NCBI GenBank assembly: GCA_017444615.1
Contig: JAFSWF010000039.1
Location: 1-36,427, forward strand
Direction: 5' to 3'
DNA length: 36,427 nt
Source of the DNA: Paludibacteraceae bacterium
Lineage (GTDB): Bacteria > Bacteroidota > Bacteroidia > Bacteroidales > Paludibacteraceae
The notes below the pieces were generated by a model, which worked only from the letters and a program-made list of their open reading frames with translations, was not told where the DNA came from and did no database searches. Positions 1-7,971 of the stretch are shown one piece after another. The stretch's first letter is position 1. Each line of letters begins with the position of its first letter. The translations under genes and the position numbers were made by a program.

Positions 1-39
1 AATAACCTACTAATCACCTACTAATATCCTACTAATCAT
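1..39. repeat. 11-bp direct repeat array upstream of rsmH
   Basis: Three consecutive 11-bp units of the form CCTACTAATCA occupy positions 6-16, 17-27 and 28-38, with two differences in the middle unit. The array lies in the gap before rsmH, just upstream of its start. It resembles the other short arrays in the window but has a different period. Function unknown. Confidence 0.8.
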
Positions 40-57
40 ATACAAGTGGTGGCTCTT

Positions 58-1146
58 ATGAATGAAACGGTTTATCATATACCGGCGATGCTGAAGGAGA
101 CGATTGAGGGGCTGGCGATTAAGCCGGATGGGATTTATGTGGATATGACGTTTGGGGGAGGAGGACATTCGCGCGCAATTTTAGCAAAAATGCGCGAGAA
201 TGAAGAAAGGGCTGGTATGGGTTCGGTGCAAACTATAGGACATCTGTACTCGTTTGATCAGGATGCGGAGGCGTTGCAGAACGCGATTGAGGATGAGCGG
301 TGGACGTTTGTGCATAGTAATTTTAGGTACTTGAAGAATTGGATGGATTATTACGGGGTGGAGGCGATTGATGGTTTGTTAGCAGATTTAGGGGTTAGTT
401 TTCATCATTTCGACTGTCCGGAGAGAGGGTTTAGTTTTCGATATTGTGCGCCGTTAGATATGCGGATGAACCAAACGGCGAAACGGACTGCGGCGGATAT
501 TGTGAACGGTTACAGCGAGGAAGAGTTGGCGAAGGTGTTTTGGTTGTATGGCGAGTTGAAGAACGGAAGGGCGATTGCAAGGAATATATGCCTTGCAAGG
601 GCGAAGCAACCTATTGAGCGGACGGAGGAGTTGGTGGCGGCTGCGCTGAGGTGTAAAGTAGAAGACCTAGGAGGCCTAGGAAGCCTAGGAGGCGCAGAGG
701 GAAAAGGAGAGGAAAAGGGATGTCGCACAGAGGACGACATAACAAAACCGAAGAACGACACAACAGAACCGGAAAGTAAGGAACTGAATGTGCCGGCTAA
801 TGCGAAGAAGGAGTTGGCGAAGGTGTTTCAGGCGTTGCGGATAGAGGTGAATGATGAGTTGGGTGCGTTGCGGGAGATGTTAGTGGCGGCAAGGGATTTG
901 CTGAAACCCGGAGGACGGATAGCGATACTGACTTATCACTCGTTGGAGGACCGGTTGGTGAAGAATTTTCTTAGGAGCGGGAACTTAGAAGGCACGATAG
1001 AGAAAGATTTTTACGGCAATAACTTGAGTCCGTTTGATGTTATCGAGAAGGGGCGTGAAGCTTCGGCCGATGAAGTAGAACGGAACCCAAGGGCCAGGAG
1101 CGCAAAGTTACGAGTAGCTGAGAAACGCTCACTTGCGAAGCCCTAA
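58..1146 (+). CDS. rsmH: 16S rRNA (cytosine-1402-N4)-methyltransferase RsmH
   Basis: RsmH transfers a methyl group from S-adenosylmethionine to N4 of C1402 in the 16S rRNA decoding site and is normally the second gene of the dcw cluster. The SAM-binding motif GGGGHS is at residues 33-38, followed by SFDQD and the conserved ADLGVSFHHFD and GFSFR segments. The C-terminal YHSLEDRLVK motif is intact. The frame is open from a GTG at 46, but the ATG at 58 gives the usual family N-terminus (MNETVYHIP) and is preferred. The protein is 362 aa, longer than the roughly 300-310 aa usual for the family. The excess is a low-complexity insert at about residues 202-247, built from 9-bp and 21-bp repeats. The stop codon lies inside a large palindrome (1136-1277). 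Confidence 0.96.
   Translation: MNETVYHIPAMLKETIEGLAIKPDGIYVDMTFGGGGHSRAILAKMRENEERAGMGSVQTIGHLYSFDQDAEALQNAIEDERWTFVHSNFRYLKNWMDYYGVEAIDGLLADLGVSFHHFDCPERGFSFRYCAPLDMRMNQTAKRTAADIVNGYSEEELAKVFWLYGELKNGRAIARNICLARAKQPIERTEELVAAALRCKVEDLGGLGSLGGAEGKGEEKGCRTEDDITKPKNDTTEPESKELNVPANAKKELAKVFQALRIEVNDELGALREMLVAARDLLKPGGRIAILTYHSLEDRLVKNFLRSGNLEGTIEKDFYGNNLSPFDVIEKGREASADEVERNPRARSAKLRVAEKRSLAKP
661..774 (+). repeat. In-frame repeat insert in rsmH (9-bp and 21-bp units)
   Basis: Three 9-bp CCTAGGAGG-type units (666-674, 675-683, 684-692) encode LGG, LGS and LGG. Two 21-bp units (733-753 and 754-774) encode the related heptapeptides DDITKPK and NDTTEPE. The whole stretch up to about 800 sits between two conserved RsmH segments (ALRCKV and KKELAKVFQ) and has no counterpart in typical RsmH proteins. 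It is an in-frame expansion in a surface-exposed part of the protein, by inference. Confidence 0.85.
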
Positions 1147-1277
1147 GCCATTCGGATAGCGTTTATACTCTTCGGAGTAACTCGCCCCCCTGCTCGACGA
1201 GTTTTGGAGCACCCCTTCTCCAAAACACGCCTCCGAGAGAGTATAAACTTATTGTCCGCCTAAAGTGGAGGGCTTCG
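1136..1277. repeat. Large nested palindrome between rsmH and ftsL-like gene
   Basis: Outer arms CGAAGCCCT (1136-1144) and AGGGCTTCG (1269-1277) are exact inverted repeats. Inside them, 1161-1177 pairs with 1231-1248 (GTTTATACTCT against AGAGTATAAAC plus a further short stem). At the centre GTTTTGGAG (1201-1209) pairs with CTCCAAAAC (1218-1226). The unit can fold into one long hairpin about 140 nt long and it contains the rsmH stop codon. It has no T-tract, so it is not a classical terminator. It may be a dispersed palindromic element or an RNA processing site. Confidence 0.75.
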
Positions 1278-1334
1278 AATGAAAACCGTTACCTACGTTC
1301 GCGTACGTTTGCAATAAAAGAAAGAAAATAAAGA

Positions 1335-1655
1335 ATGGCAGATGCGCATGACATACAGAGTTGGTTGAACGGCGATAAGCTGCGGAGTAAGAAGATACGG
1401 GAACAGTATCCTCTTATCGGGTTGATTGTGGGACTGCTGTTTGTCTATATCCTGACGGGTTATCAGGCTGTGAAACAACAACATAGGCTGACAGACACGA
1501 AGAAAGAGATGTTAGACGCTAAGTTTCGGTACATGACCATCAGTGCACAGCTGACGGATGAGACGAAGCAATCGAAGATTGTAGCGGCGTTGAAAGAGCA
1601 AGGGAGCGGGTTGCAAGAAAATCGGGTGCCGCCGACGAAGATAATTGATAATTGA
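1335..1655 (+). CDS. FtsL-like division protein
   Basis: This 106-aa protein has a cytoplasmic N-terminus of about 25 residues, one hydrophobic segment (about residues 26-44, LIGLIVGLLFVYILTGY) and a periplasmic part with heptad-like spacing that could form a coiled coil. Size, topology and position directly between rsmH and ftsI match FtsL, the bitopic divisome scaffold that works with FtsB/FtsQ and FtsW/FtsI. Primary sequence of FtsL is poorly conserved, so the assignment rests mainly on context. The C-terminal residues IIDN and the TGA stop are encoded by a 7-bp AATTGAT array that runs on into the gap, so the extreme C-terminus is repeat-derived. Confidence 0.72.
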   Translation: MADAHDIQSWLNGDKLRSKKIREQYPLIGLIVGLLFVYILTGYQAVKQQHRLTDTKKEMLDAKFRYMTISAQLTDETKQSKIVAALKEQGSGLQENRVPPTKIIDN

Positions 1656-1680
1656 TAATTGACAATTGATAATTAAAAAT
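1643..1680 (+). repeat. AATTGAT heptamer array at 3' end of ftsL-like gene
   Basis: Successive AATTGAT, AATTGAT, AATTGAC, AATTGAT units follow with 7-bp period, then a degenerate AATTAAA. The array supplies the last codons and the stop of the FtsL-like gene. The same family forms the 3' end of the efflux adaptor gene at 24972-24999. Confidence 0.85.
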
Positions 1681-1702
1681 TGTACAAAAACCAAGATAAA
1701 CC

Positions 1703-1824
1703 CTTTTAAATGTTTTTTGAGCTTTGCTCATACGATCATTGCTGCTAAAACCTACTTAAAAGTGAACTTTTAGATAGCTTTTATCATCAAATATCGTGCT
1801 CTGCGAGTAAAAAACATTTAAAAG
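1703..1824. repeat. Palindromic unit between ftsL-like gene and ftsI
   Basis: A perfect 16-bp inverted repeat, CTTTTAAATGTTTTTT (1703-1718) and its complement (1809-1824), encloses about 90 bp. That interior has a further small palindrome around 1757-1775 (AAAAGT/ACTTTT). It fills almost the whole gap before ftsI. No promoter of the TAnnTTTG type is evident in it. Confidence 0.7.
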
Positions 1825-1883
1825 AAATAAACATAAAAAACAGTTTCTGATCAAATCGAGAAAACATTTTTTATTGAGGAAAG

Positions 1884-3683
1884 ATGTCTGATGAGCAAAG
1901 AAATACGGTGTTGCGGTTTGCGGTGATATTTATTATCATTGCATTGGGGTTTGTGGCTGTGTTGGGTAAGATTGTGTATATTCAGACAGTAGAACGCGCG
2001 GAGTGGATGAAAGTGGCGGAGAAGCAAGTTCCGACACACCGTCCTATTCGTGCAACAAGAGGAAATATTTTGGACTGCAACGGACAACTGTTGGCATCGA
2101 GCATGCCTCAATATTATATGTATATGGACACGCGCGTGGAGGCGCTTCATCTGGAGAAGGGGAAACTTTTTAACCTGCATATAGACACGTTAGCGGCGGA
2201 TTTGGCACGAGTGGTAGGTGGTAAGACGCAAGCGGAGTACAAGTCGCGCATTACGCAGGCGTACAAGAAAGGCGAGAAACGACTTAGGGTGTGCGACAAG
2301 CGTATCAATTACTTGCAACGGCAGGCGTTGGAGAAGAACCCGTTGATAGCAAAAGGTAAGTACAAGAGTGGTATTTTCTTTGAAGACCAGCACCGACGGA
2401 TTAAGCCTTTTGGCGTGCTGGCGAGTCGTACCATCGGTAGTATTTACGGCGAGGACGGTGTCGGTAACTCGGGTTTGGAGAAGCGATTTGACAAAGAGTT
2501 ACGCGGCGTGGATGGTATGAGTAGTATCGAGCGTATCGGAGGACGGAATGAGTCGGTGACGATAGAAGAGGCGAAAGACGGCTTAGATATTGTGACAACT
2601 ATTGATGCTAACTTGCAGGATATAGTGGAAAACGCGCTGATGGCTAAGTTGGCAGAGAAGAAAGCGCAATGGGGTTGCTGTATTCTGATGGAGGCGCAAA
2701 CGGGTTATATTCGCGCGATTGCCAATTTGGATAGAGCGAAAGAGGACAACAGCTATTACGAGGCGCAGAACCACGCTGTGCAGCGTGTGGAACCGGGATC
2801 GACGTTTAAGACGATTGCGTTGGTGGCGGCACTGGATGACGGTAAGATTCGGATTAACGACACGGTGAGTATCTCTAAGACTCCGTGGGTGTACATGCGC
2901 AAATCGCGCCACGTGGACGCACACCCGATGGACACCGTGTTGACTGTAAAAAGCGCGTTGGCGGTGAGTAGTAATATCGCGTTGGCGAAATTGATTACCC
3001 GCAGTTATGAAGGTTCGGCGAATAAGTTTGTGAAGCGGATAGCGAGAATGGGATTGATGGATAGCGTTTATTGCGAGATTCCGGGTGCTGACAAGGCGCG
3101 TATAGAAGTGCCGAACGATACCGTGACGCTCAGTAAGATGAGTTATGGGTATTCGGTGGAGTTGAGTCCTATGCAGATTCTGATGTTCTACAACGCGATT
3201 GCTAATGAGGGCAGGATGGTAAGGCCGATGTTAGTGACCAGTATAGAGCAGAATGGCGAGGTGGTGAAGGAGTTTAAGCCGGAGACAGTGAAATCGTCTA
3301 TTTGCAGCAAACGAACACTGGAGGATATTCGCGGGGCGTTGCATGATGTTGTGTGGGATAATCATCTGGGCACGGCGTCCGTTAACCCGTGGAAAGGTCG
3401 CAAAGCACAATCGGATTTAGTTAGCATAGCGGGTAAGACAGGCACGGCGCAGTTACTGCGCGGTGGACGGTATGTGAAACGACATCGTATCACTTTTGTG
3501 GGGTATTTTCCGGAAGAAAATCCTAAGTACACGTGCATTTGTATGATGGAAGATCCGGAACCGCCGTACTATGATGCGGGAATGGATTGCGGTTCGACCG
3601 TTCGGACGATTGCGGAGAAGACGATGGCGTATACGGGTTGCTATGTTTATCAAGAAGGCGTGCGGGTGTTGGATAAACGGTGA
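1884..3683 (+). CDS. ftsI: Penicillin-binding protein, division transpeptidase (FtsI/PBP3 type)
   Basis: A class B PBP that crosslinks septal peptidoglycan together with the SEDS polymerase FtsW, encoded downstream. There is one N-terminal membrane anchor (about residues 11-31), then a dimerisation/pedestal region containing RGNILDCNG, then the transpeptidase domain. The three active-site motifs are visible: SxxK as STFK at 306-309, SSN at 362-364 and KTGT at 518-521. The protein ends at residue 599, about 78 residues after KTGT. Many Bacteroidetes homologues run on into a C-terminal PASTA domain, which is absent here, with a clean stop and no sign of a frameshift. The start ATG follows an A-rich leader without a Shine-Dalgarno motif. 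Confidence 0.95.
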   Translation: MSDEQRNTVLRFAVIFIIIALGFVAVLGKIVYIQTVERAEWMKVAEKQVPTHRPIRATRGNILDCNGQLLASSMPQYYMYMDTRVEALHLEKGKLFNLHIDTLAADLARVVGGKTQAEYKSRITQAYKKGEKRLRVCDKRINYLQRQALEKNPLIAKGKYKSGIFFEDQHRRIKPFGVLASRTIGSIYGEDGVGNSGLEKRFDKELRGVDGMSSIERIGGRNESVTIEEAKDGLDIVTTIDANLQDIVENALMAKLAEKKAQWGCCILMEAQTGYIRAIANLDRAKEDNSYYEAQNHAVQRVEPGSTFKTIALVAALDDGKIRINDTVSISKTPWVYMRKSRHVDAHPMDTVLTVKSALAVSSNIALAKLITRSYEGSANKFVKRIARMGLMDSVYCEIPGADKARIEVPNDTVTLSKMSYGYSVELSPMQILMFYNAIANEGRMVRPMLVTSIEQNGEVVKEFKPETVKSSICSKRTLEDIRGALHDVVWDNHLGTASVNPWKGRKAQSDLVSIAGKTGTAQLLRGGRYVKRHRITFVGYFPEENPKYTCICMMEDPEPPYYDAGMDCGSTVRTIAEKTMAYTGCYVYQEGVRVLDKR

Positions 3684-3717
3684 TTTTAGAAAAAACAATA
3701 AAAAACATTTTTAGTCA

Positions 3718-5208
3718 ATGATATTAAGCGAGTTAATAGCGGCAATTGAGCCGATAGAGGTTGTCGGGCGGACGGATAAGGAGATTACGGGTCTGCATTT
3801 CGACAGTCGAAAAGTTGGTGCAGGCGATCTGTTCGTAGCCCAGGTAGGCACAGCAGTAGATGGTCACACGTTCATTGATGGTTGTGTCGCTAAGGGCGTG
3901 AGTGCGGTGGTGATGAGTAAACCCCTCCCTACCCCTCCCCTCAAGGGAGGGAACGCAGATGGAGTGACTTATATCCTTGTTAAGAACACGGATGAGGCGT
4001 TGGGTCGTTTGGCGTGCCGATGGTTTGGTGAACCGAGTAAACAGTTGACGTTAGTGGGTGTGACGGGAACGAACGGTAAGACGACGATTGCTACCTTATT
4101 ATATAAACTCGTGCGCGCGATGGGACATAAGGCAGGTTTGCTGAGTACCGTGGTCAATTATATTGAGGACGAAGCAGTGCCGGCGACCCATACCACGCCT
4201 GACGCGTTGGAGTTGAACGGTTTATTACGGCGGATGGTCGATGCGGGTTGCGAGTACGCGTTCATGGAAGTGAGCAGTCACGCGATCGCGCAAGAACGCA
4301 TTGCGGGTTTGGATTTTGACGGGGCGCTGTTCACTAACCTGACGCGCGATCATATCGACTACCATAAGACGTTTGACAACTACCGCGATACGAAGAAACG
4401 GCTCTTTGACGGGTTGAAGAAGAGTGCCTTCGCCGTAACTAACAAAGACGACAAGAACGGGTTGGTGATGACGCAAAACTGCAAGGCGGCGGTGCACACC
4501 TACTCCACCCGTTCGCTGGCGGATTACAAGGCGCTGATACTGGAAGAAGGTTTCGAGGGGATGATGCTCAATATGAACGGCAAGGAGGAGTTCGTGCCCT
4601 TATTGGGACTGTTCAACGTCAGCAATTTGCTGTGTATCTACGGCGCAGCGCTGTGTTTGGGATTTGAGGAGTTGGAGGTGCTGCGTGTGCTGAGTACGCT
4701 GAAGCCGGTGAATGGTCGGTTTGAGACCATCCATAGTCTGAAAGGTTGGACGGCGATAGTTGATTACGCCCACACCCCCGACGCCGTGGAGAATGTGATT
4801 AGTACGATACGAGAGATACTGGATGAAGGACGAAGGACGAAGGACGAAGGCCAAAGGAAACTGATTACCGTCATCGGTTGCGGAGGTAATAGAGATAAGG
4901 GCAAGCGTCCGATGATGGCGCAGATAGCCAAACGAGGCAGCGAACAGTTGATTCTGACGAGCGATAACCCGCGCGATGAAGAACCGGCGGCTATCTTAAA
5001 AGATATGACAGATGGGTTGACGGCGGAGGAGTTGCGTAGTACGTTGGTGATCGAAGATCGTGCGGCAGCTATCCAAACGGCATGTCTGCTGGCACAGAAA
5101 GGCGATGTCATTTTGGTGGCAGGCAAAGGTCACGAGGACTATCAGATCATCAAAGGGGTAAAACATCATTTTGATGACCATGAAATCGTTCGCAAGTTTG
5201 CGAACTGA
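3718..5208 (+). CDS. murE: UDP-MurNAc-L-Ala-D-Glu:meso-diaminopimelate ligase MurE
   Basis: MurE is a cytoplasmic ATP-dependent ligase that adds the third amino acid to the peptidoglycan precursor. The P-loop TGTNGKTT is at residues 116-123. The DNPR motif at 416-419 is the signature of enzymes that use meso-diaminopimelate rather than lysine, so the murein is inferred to be of the DAP type. GKGHEDYQ near the C-terminus is also typical. Two stretches look like in-frame insertions: PLPTPPLKGGNAD at about 69-81, encoded by a GC-rich hairpin, and GRRTKDEGQR at 371-380, encoded by 7-bp repeats. The stop codon TGA overlaps the start of another heptamer array (5207-5241). Confidence 0.97.
   Translation: MILSELIAAIEPIEVVGRTDKEITGLHFDSRKVGAGDLFVAQVGTAVDGHTFIDGCVAKGVSAVVMSKPLPTPPLKGGNADGVTYILVKNTDEALGRLACRWFGEPSKQLTLVGVTGTNGKTTIATLLYKLVRAMGHKAGLLSTVVNYIEDEAVPATHTTPDALELNGLLRRMVDAGCEYAFMEVSSHAIAQERIAGLDFDGALFTNLTRDHIDYHKTFDNYRDTKKRLFDGLKKSAFAVTNKDDKNGLVMTQNCKAAVHTYSTRSLADYKALILEEGFEGMMLNMNGKEEFVPLLGLFNVSNLLCIYGAALCLGFEELEVLRVLSTLKPVNGRFETIHSLKGWTAIVDYAHTPDAVENVISTIREILDEGRRTKDEGQRKLITVIGCGGNRDKGKRPMMAQIAKRGSEQLILTSDNPRDEEPAAILKDMTDGLTAEELRSTLVIEDRAAAIQTACLLAQKGDVILVAGKGHEDYQIIKGVKHHFDDHEIVRKFAN
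3921..3954 (+). repeat. GC-rich hairpin insert inside murE
   Basis: CCCTCCC (3933-3939) and GGGAGGG (3945-3951) form a perfect stem with a 5-nt loop, preceded by another C-rich copy. In frame it encodes PLPTPPLKGG, between the conserved N-terminal substrate-binding segment and the next beta-strand of MurE. Similar C-rich/G-rich palindromes occur at 14877-14896 and 35977-35993, outside genes. Confidence 0.75.
4824..4858 (+). repeat. CGAAGGA heptamer array inside murE
   Basis: Five 7-bp units (TGAAGGA, CGAAGGA, CGAAGGA, CGAAGGC, CAAAGGA) lie end to end and encode GRRTKDEGQRK just before a beta-strand (LITVIGCGG). A near-identical array is in murG (12098-12125). Confidence 0.9.
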
Positions 5209-5241
5209 TGTACGATGTACGATTTACGATGTACGATTGAT
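5207..5241 (+). repeat. GATGTAC heptamer array between murE and mraY
   Basis: Five 7-bp units: GATGTAC (5207-5213), GATGTAC, GATTTAC, GATGTAC and GATTGAT. The murE stop codon (5206-5208) overlaps the first unit. The family recurs inside korA (19018-19053) and korB (20177-20204). Confidence 0.9.
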
Positions 5242-5268
5242 TGATGATTGAAAATAATTTACGATTTT

Positions 5269-6540
5269 ATGTTATACTCTTTATTCAATGCTTTAGGACA
5301 ATTCCCCGGGTGGCGGTTATTTACCTACATTTCCTTCCGGGCGATATTAGCGGGTGTGCTGGCCCTGCTGATCAGTATTTGGTTCGGTAATTGGTTCATC
5401 AATTACATGAAGCGTCATAACATCAGCGAGGTGCAACGCGATGCCAAGACTGACCCGTTCAATGTGGGCAAGAAAGGTGTGCCGACGATGGGTGGATTAG
5501 TAGTGATTACGGCGATTTTGGTGCCGTGTCTGTTGCTGGGTAAGTTGACGAACGTCTATATGATTCTGATGCTCGTCACTACCGTGTTGATGGGACTACT
5601 GGGTTTTGCGGACGATTATATCAAGACCTTCAAGAAGAACAAAGACGGTCTGAACGGTTGGATTAAGATTGCGGGACAAGTGACGCTGGGTCTGATTGTG
5701 GGTCTGACGCTGCGTTTCTCGCCGATGACGACGATGAACGAAACGATTCATCACCGCATTGAGAATAACATCGAGGTGTTTGAGAAGAGTCCGGAAATCA
5801 AGTCCACGCAGACCACTATTCCGTTTGTGAAGCATCATAACTTCAACTACGCCGACCTGTTCTCGTTCTTAGGCGAGGAGAATAAGTATCGCGCGGGGTG
5901 GATTTTCTTTGTTCTGCTGACAGTGTTTGTGGTAGCGGCTGTGTCTAACGGCGCTAACCTGAACGATGGCATGGATGGCATGTGTGCCGGCAACTCAGCG
6001 ATCATCGGCATTGCGTTGCTGATATTAGCTTATACGAGCGGTAGTGTTGTATGGGCGGAGTATTTTGATGTAATGTACATTCCTGGCAGCGAAGAGATGG
6101 TTGTCTTTTTGGCGTCGTTCGTAGGTGCACTGGTGGGTTACTTATGGTGGAATGGTTTTCCGGCGCAGATCTTCCTTGGCGACACCGGCAGTCTAACCAT
6201 CGGTGGCATCATCGGTGTCTGCGCGATGGTTATTCACAAGGAGTTGATGGTTCCGGTGCTGTGCGGCGTATTCCTGATGGAGAGTATCAGTGTGATTCTG
6301 CAAACGCAGGTGTATAAATTCTATAAGAAACGCGGGCAGCACGTACGCGTGTGGAAACGGGCACCGCTGCACGACCATTTCCGCACATCGGTGGAACAAG
6401 TTCTCCAAAACGACCCCACTTGTATCATTAAGTTCAAAGGCACGGAGAACTTACACCACGAGACCAAGATTGTGCTGCGGTTCTGTATCGTGACGCTGAT
6501 CTTGGCAGCAGTAACTATTTTGACATTGAAGATAAGATAA
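5269..6540 (+). CDS. mraY: Phospho-N-acetylmuramoyl-pentapeptide transferase MraY
   Basis: MraY is the polytopic inner-membrane enzyme that makes lipid I from UDP-MurNAc-pentapeptide and undecaprenyl phosphate. The catalytic aspartate pair in FADDYIK falls at residues 115-116. NLNDGMDGM (D233, D236), GDTGSL and the LHDHF motif are all present. The frame is open from a TTG at 5248, but the 5' codons come from the heptamer array region. The ATG at 5269, giving MLYSLFNALG, matches the family N-terminus and leaves a 423-aa protein. That is the length seen in Bacteroidetes, which carry an extra loop compared with the 360-aa E. coli enzyme. The stop codon directly abuts a dispersed palindromic element. 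Confidence 0.96.
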   Translation: MLYSLFNALGQFPGWRLFTYISFRAILAGVLALLISIWFGNWFINYMKRHNISEVQRDAKTDPFNVGKKGVPTMGGLVVITAILVPCLLLGKLTNVYMILMLVTTVLMGLLGFADDYIKTFKKNKDGLNGWIKIAGQVTLGLIVGLTLRFSPMTTMNETIHHRIENNIEVFEKSPEIKSTQTTIPFVKHHNFNYADLFSFLGEENKYRAGWIFFVLLTVFVVAAVSNGANLNDGMDGMCAGNSAIIGIALLILAYTSGSVVWAEYFDVMYIPGSEEMVVFLASFVGALVGYLWWNGFPAQIFLGDTGSLTIGGIIGVCAMVIHKELMVPVLCGVFLMESISVILQTQVYKFYKKRGQHVRVWKRAPLHDHFRTSVEQVLQNDPTCIIKFKGTENLHHETKIVLRFCIVTLILAAVTILTLKIR

Positions 6541-6667
6541 TTAACAATGAAGAATGAAGAAAGGGTTTGTAGAAGGTTTGGTACTAAATTACAAGATTAG
6601 CACAAACAAAACGTTTTTCAAAAGCTCTTAGAATTCTTTCATAATTCGTAATTCTTAATTCATAATT
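6539..6667 (+). mobile_element. Dispersed palindromic intergenic element, copy 1 (MITE-like)
   Basis: The left border has heptamers AATTAAC, AATGAAG, AATGAAG (6539-6559). The core begins AAAGGGTTTGTAGAAGG. The right border has heptamers CATAATT, CGTAATT, CTTAATT, CATAATT (6640-6667), which are inverted relative to the left ones. Core ends match copy 3 in the same orientation (AAAGGGCTTGTAGCAGG at one end, CTTAGAATTCTTT against CCTAGAACGCTTT at the other). The element fills the whole gap between mraY and murD and has no ORF. Confidence 0.7.
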
Positions 6668-6673
6668 CAAACT

Positions 6674-7966
6674 ATGCATAGAATAGTAGTTTTAGGTGCG
6701 GGAGAGAGTGGTAGCGGAGCAGCTATCTTGGCGAAAGAGAAAGGATTTGATGTGTTCGTCAGCGATTGCGGAACGATCAGCGAACCTTATCGTGCGTTAT
6801 TGGACCAAAACGGTGTTACATGGGAGGACGGTCAGCACACCGAATCGTTGATTCTCAATGCCGATGAGGTAGTGAAATCGCCCGGTATACCTACCTCTGC
6901 ACCGCTGATCCAAAAACTGATGGCGCAGGGTACTCCCATCATCTCTGAGATTGAATTCGCTTCGCGTTACACGAACGCGAAGATGATTTGTATCACCGGT
7001 TCGAATGGTAAAACCACCACTACCTCGCTCATTTTCTATATCTTGCAAAAAGCGGGCCTCAATGTCGGTTTGGCAGGTAATATCGGTAACTCGCTGGCGC
7101 TGCAAGTTGCCCACGAGGACCATGATTATTACGTGATTGAGTTGAGTTCGTTCCAGTTGGACAACATGTACGATTTCAAAGCGGACATCGCCATCTTACT
7201 GAACATCACCCCCGACCATTTAGACCGATATGATTATCAGTTCCAGAACTATGTGGATGCTAAGTTCCGCATTGCGCGCAACCAGACGGCGGATGACGCC
7301 TTCATCTATTGGGCGGAAGATCCGGTGATTGACCGGTGTCTGAAGACACTGAGGGACAATAACGCCATCGGTGCGACCCTCTACCCCTACGGATTTAACC
7401 AACCCAACCCGTTGCCGGTGGGTGAAGACGAATTGGCACTCAAAGGGCGACATAACGTCCTCAATTCGATGGCGGCAACGATTGCAGCGAAGGTATTGGA
7501 TATAAAGAACGAGGTTATTCGCGAGAGTCTGAGGACCTTCCAAGGCGTGGAGCACCGCTTGCAATATGTGGCAACGGTGAAGGGCGTACGGTATATCAAC
7601 GATAGCAAGGCCACGAACGTCAATTCGTGCTGGTACGCGTTGGAGTCCATGACCACACCTACCGTTCTTATCCTTGGCGGCAAAGATAAAGGCAACGATT
7701 ACAGCGAGATAGATGAGCTGGTTCGCCAAAAATGCCACACCCTCATTTTTATGGGGTTGCACAACGAGAAGTTGCGCGAACACTTCGCTTCGTTCGGGTT
7801 GCAGATTATTGACACCGACAACCTGCATGATGCCGTGCAAGGGGCTTACAAGGCAGCGAAAGAAGGGGACACCGTACTACTTAGTCCATGCTGCGCCAGC
7901 TTCGATTTATTCAAGAGTTATGAGGACCGCGGCGAGCAGTTTATGGCGGCCGTTCGGGCACTTTGA
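6674..7966 (+). CDS. murD: UDP-MurNAc-L-alanine:D-glutamate ligase MurD
   Basis: MurD is a cytoplasmic ATP-dependent ligase that adds D-glutamate to UDP-MurNAc-L-Ala. Residues 1-95 form the Rossmann-like UDP-binding domain, starting VVLGAGESGSGAA. The P-loop GSNGKTT is at 109-115, and the C-terminal ligase domain includes RLQYV, NDSKATN and LGGKDKGNDYS. Its 430 aa are normal for the family. The stop is 5 nt before the ATG of the next gene, indicating one transcript. No heptamer insert was found inside this gene. Confidence 0.97.
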   Translation: MHRIVVLGAGESGSGAAILAKEKGFDVFVSDCGTISEPYRALLDQNGVTWEDGQHTESLILNADEVVKSPGIPTSAPLIQKLMAQGTPIISEIEFASRYTNAKMICITGSNGKTTTTSLIFYILQKAGLNVGLAGNIGNSLALQVAHEDHDYYVIELSSFQLDNMYDFKADIAILLNITPDHLDRYDYQFQNYVDAKFRIARNQTADDAFIYWAEDPVIDRCLKTLRDNNAIGATLYPYGFNQPNPLPVGEDELALKGRHNVLNSMAATIAAKVLDIKNEVIRESLRTFQGVEHRLQYVATVKGVRYINDSKATNVNSCWYALESMTTPTVLILGGKDKGNDYSEIDELVRQKCHTLIFMGLHNEKLREHFASFGLQIIDTDNLHDAVQGAYKAAKEGDTVLLSPCCASFDLFKSYEDRGEQFMAAVRAL

Positions 7967-7971
7967 TTGAT

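Noticed and set aside
46-57. GTG start for rsmH at 46
   Set aside because: The ATG at 58 gives the family-typical N-terminus; the upstream codons add a non-conserved MVAL.
7220-7840. A 206-codon open frame on the - strand inside murD
   Set aside because: It is the antisense shadow of a well-conserved gene and has no start context or recognisable motif.
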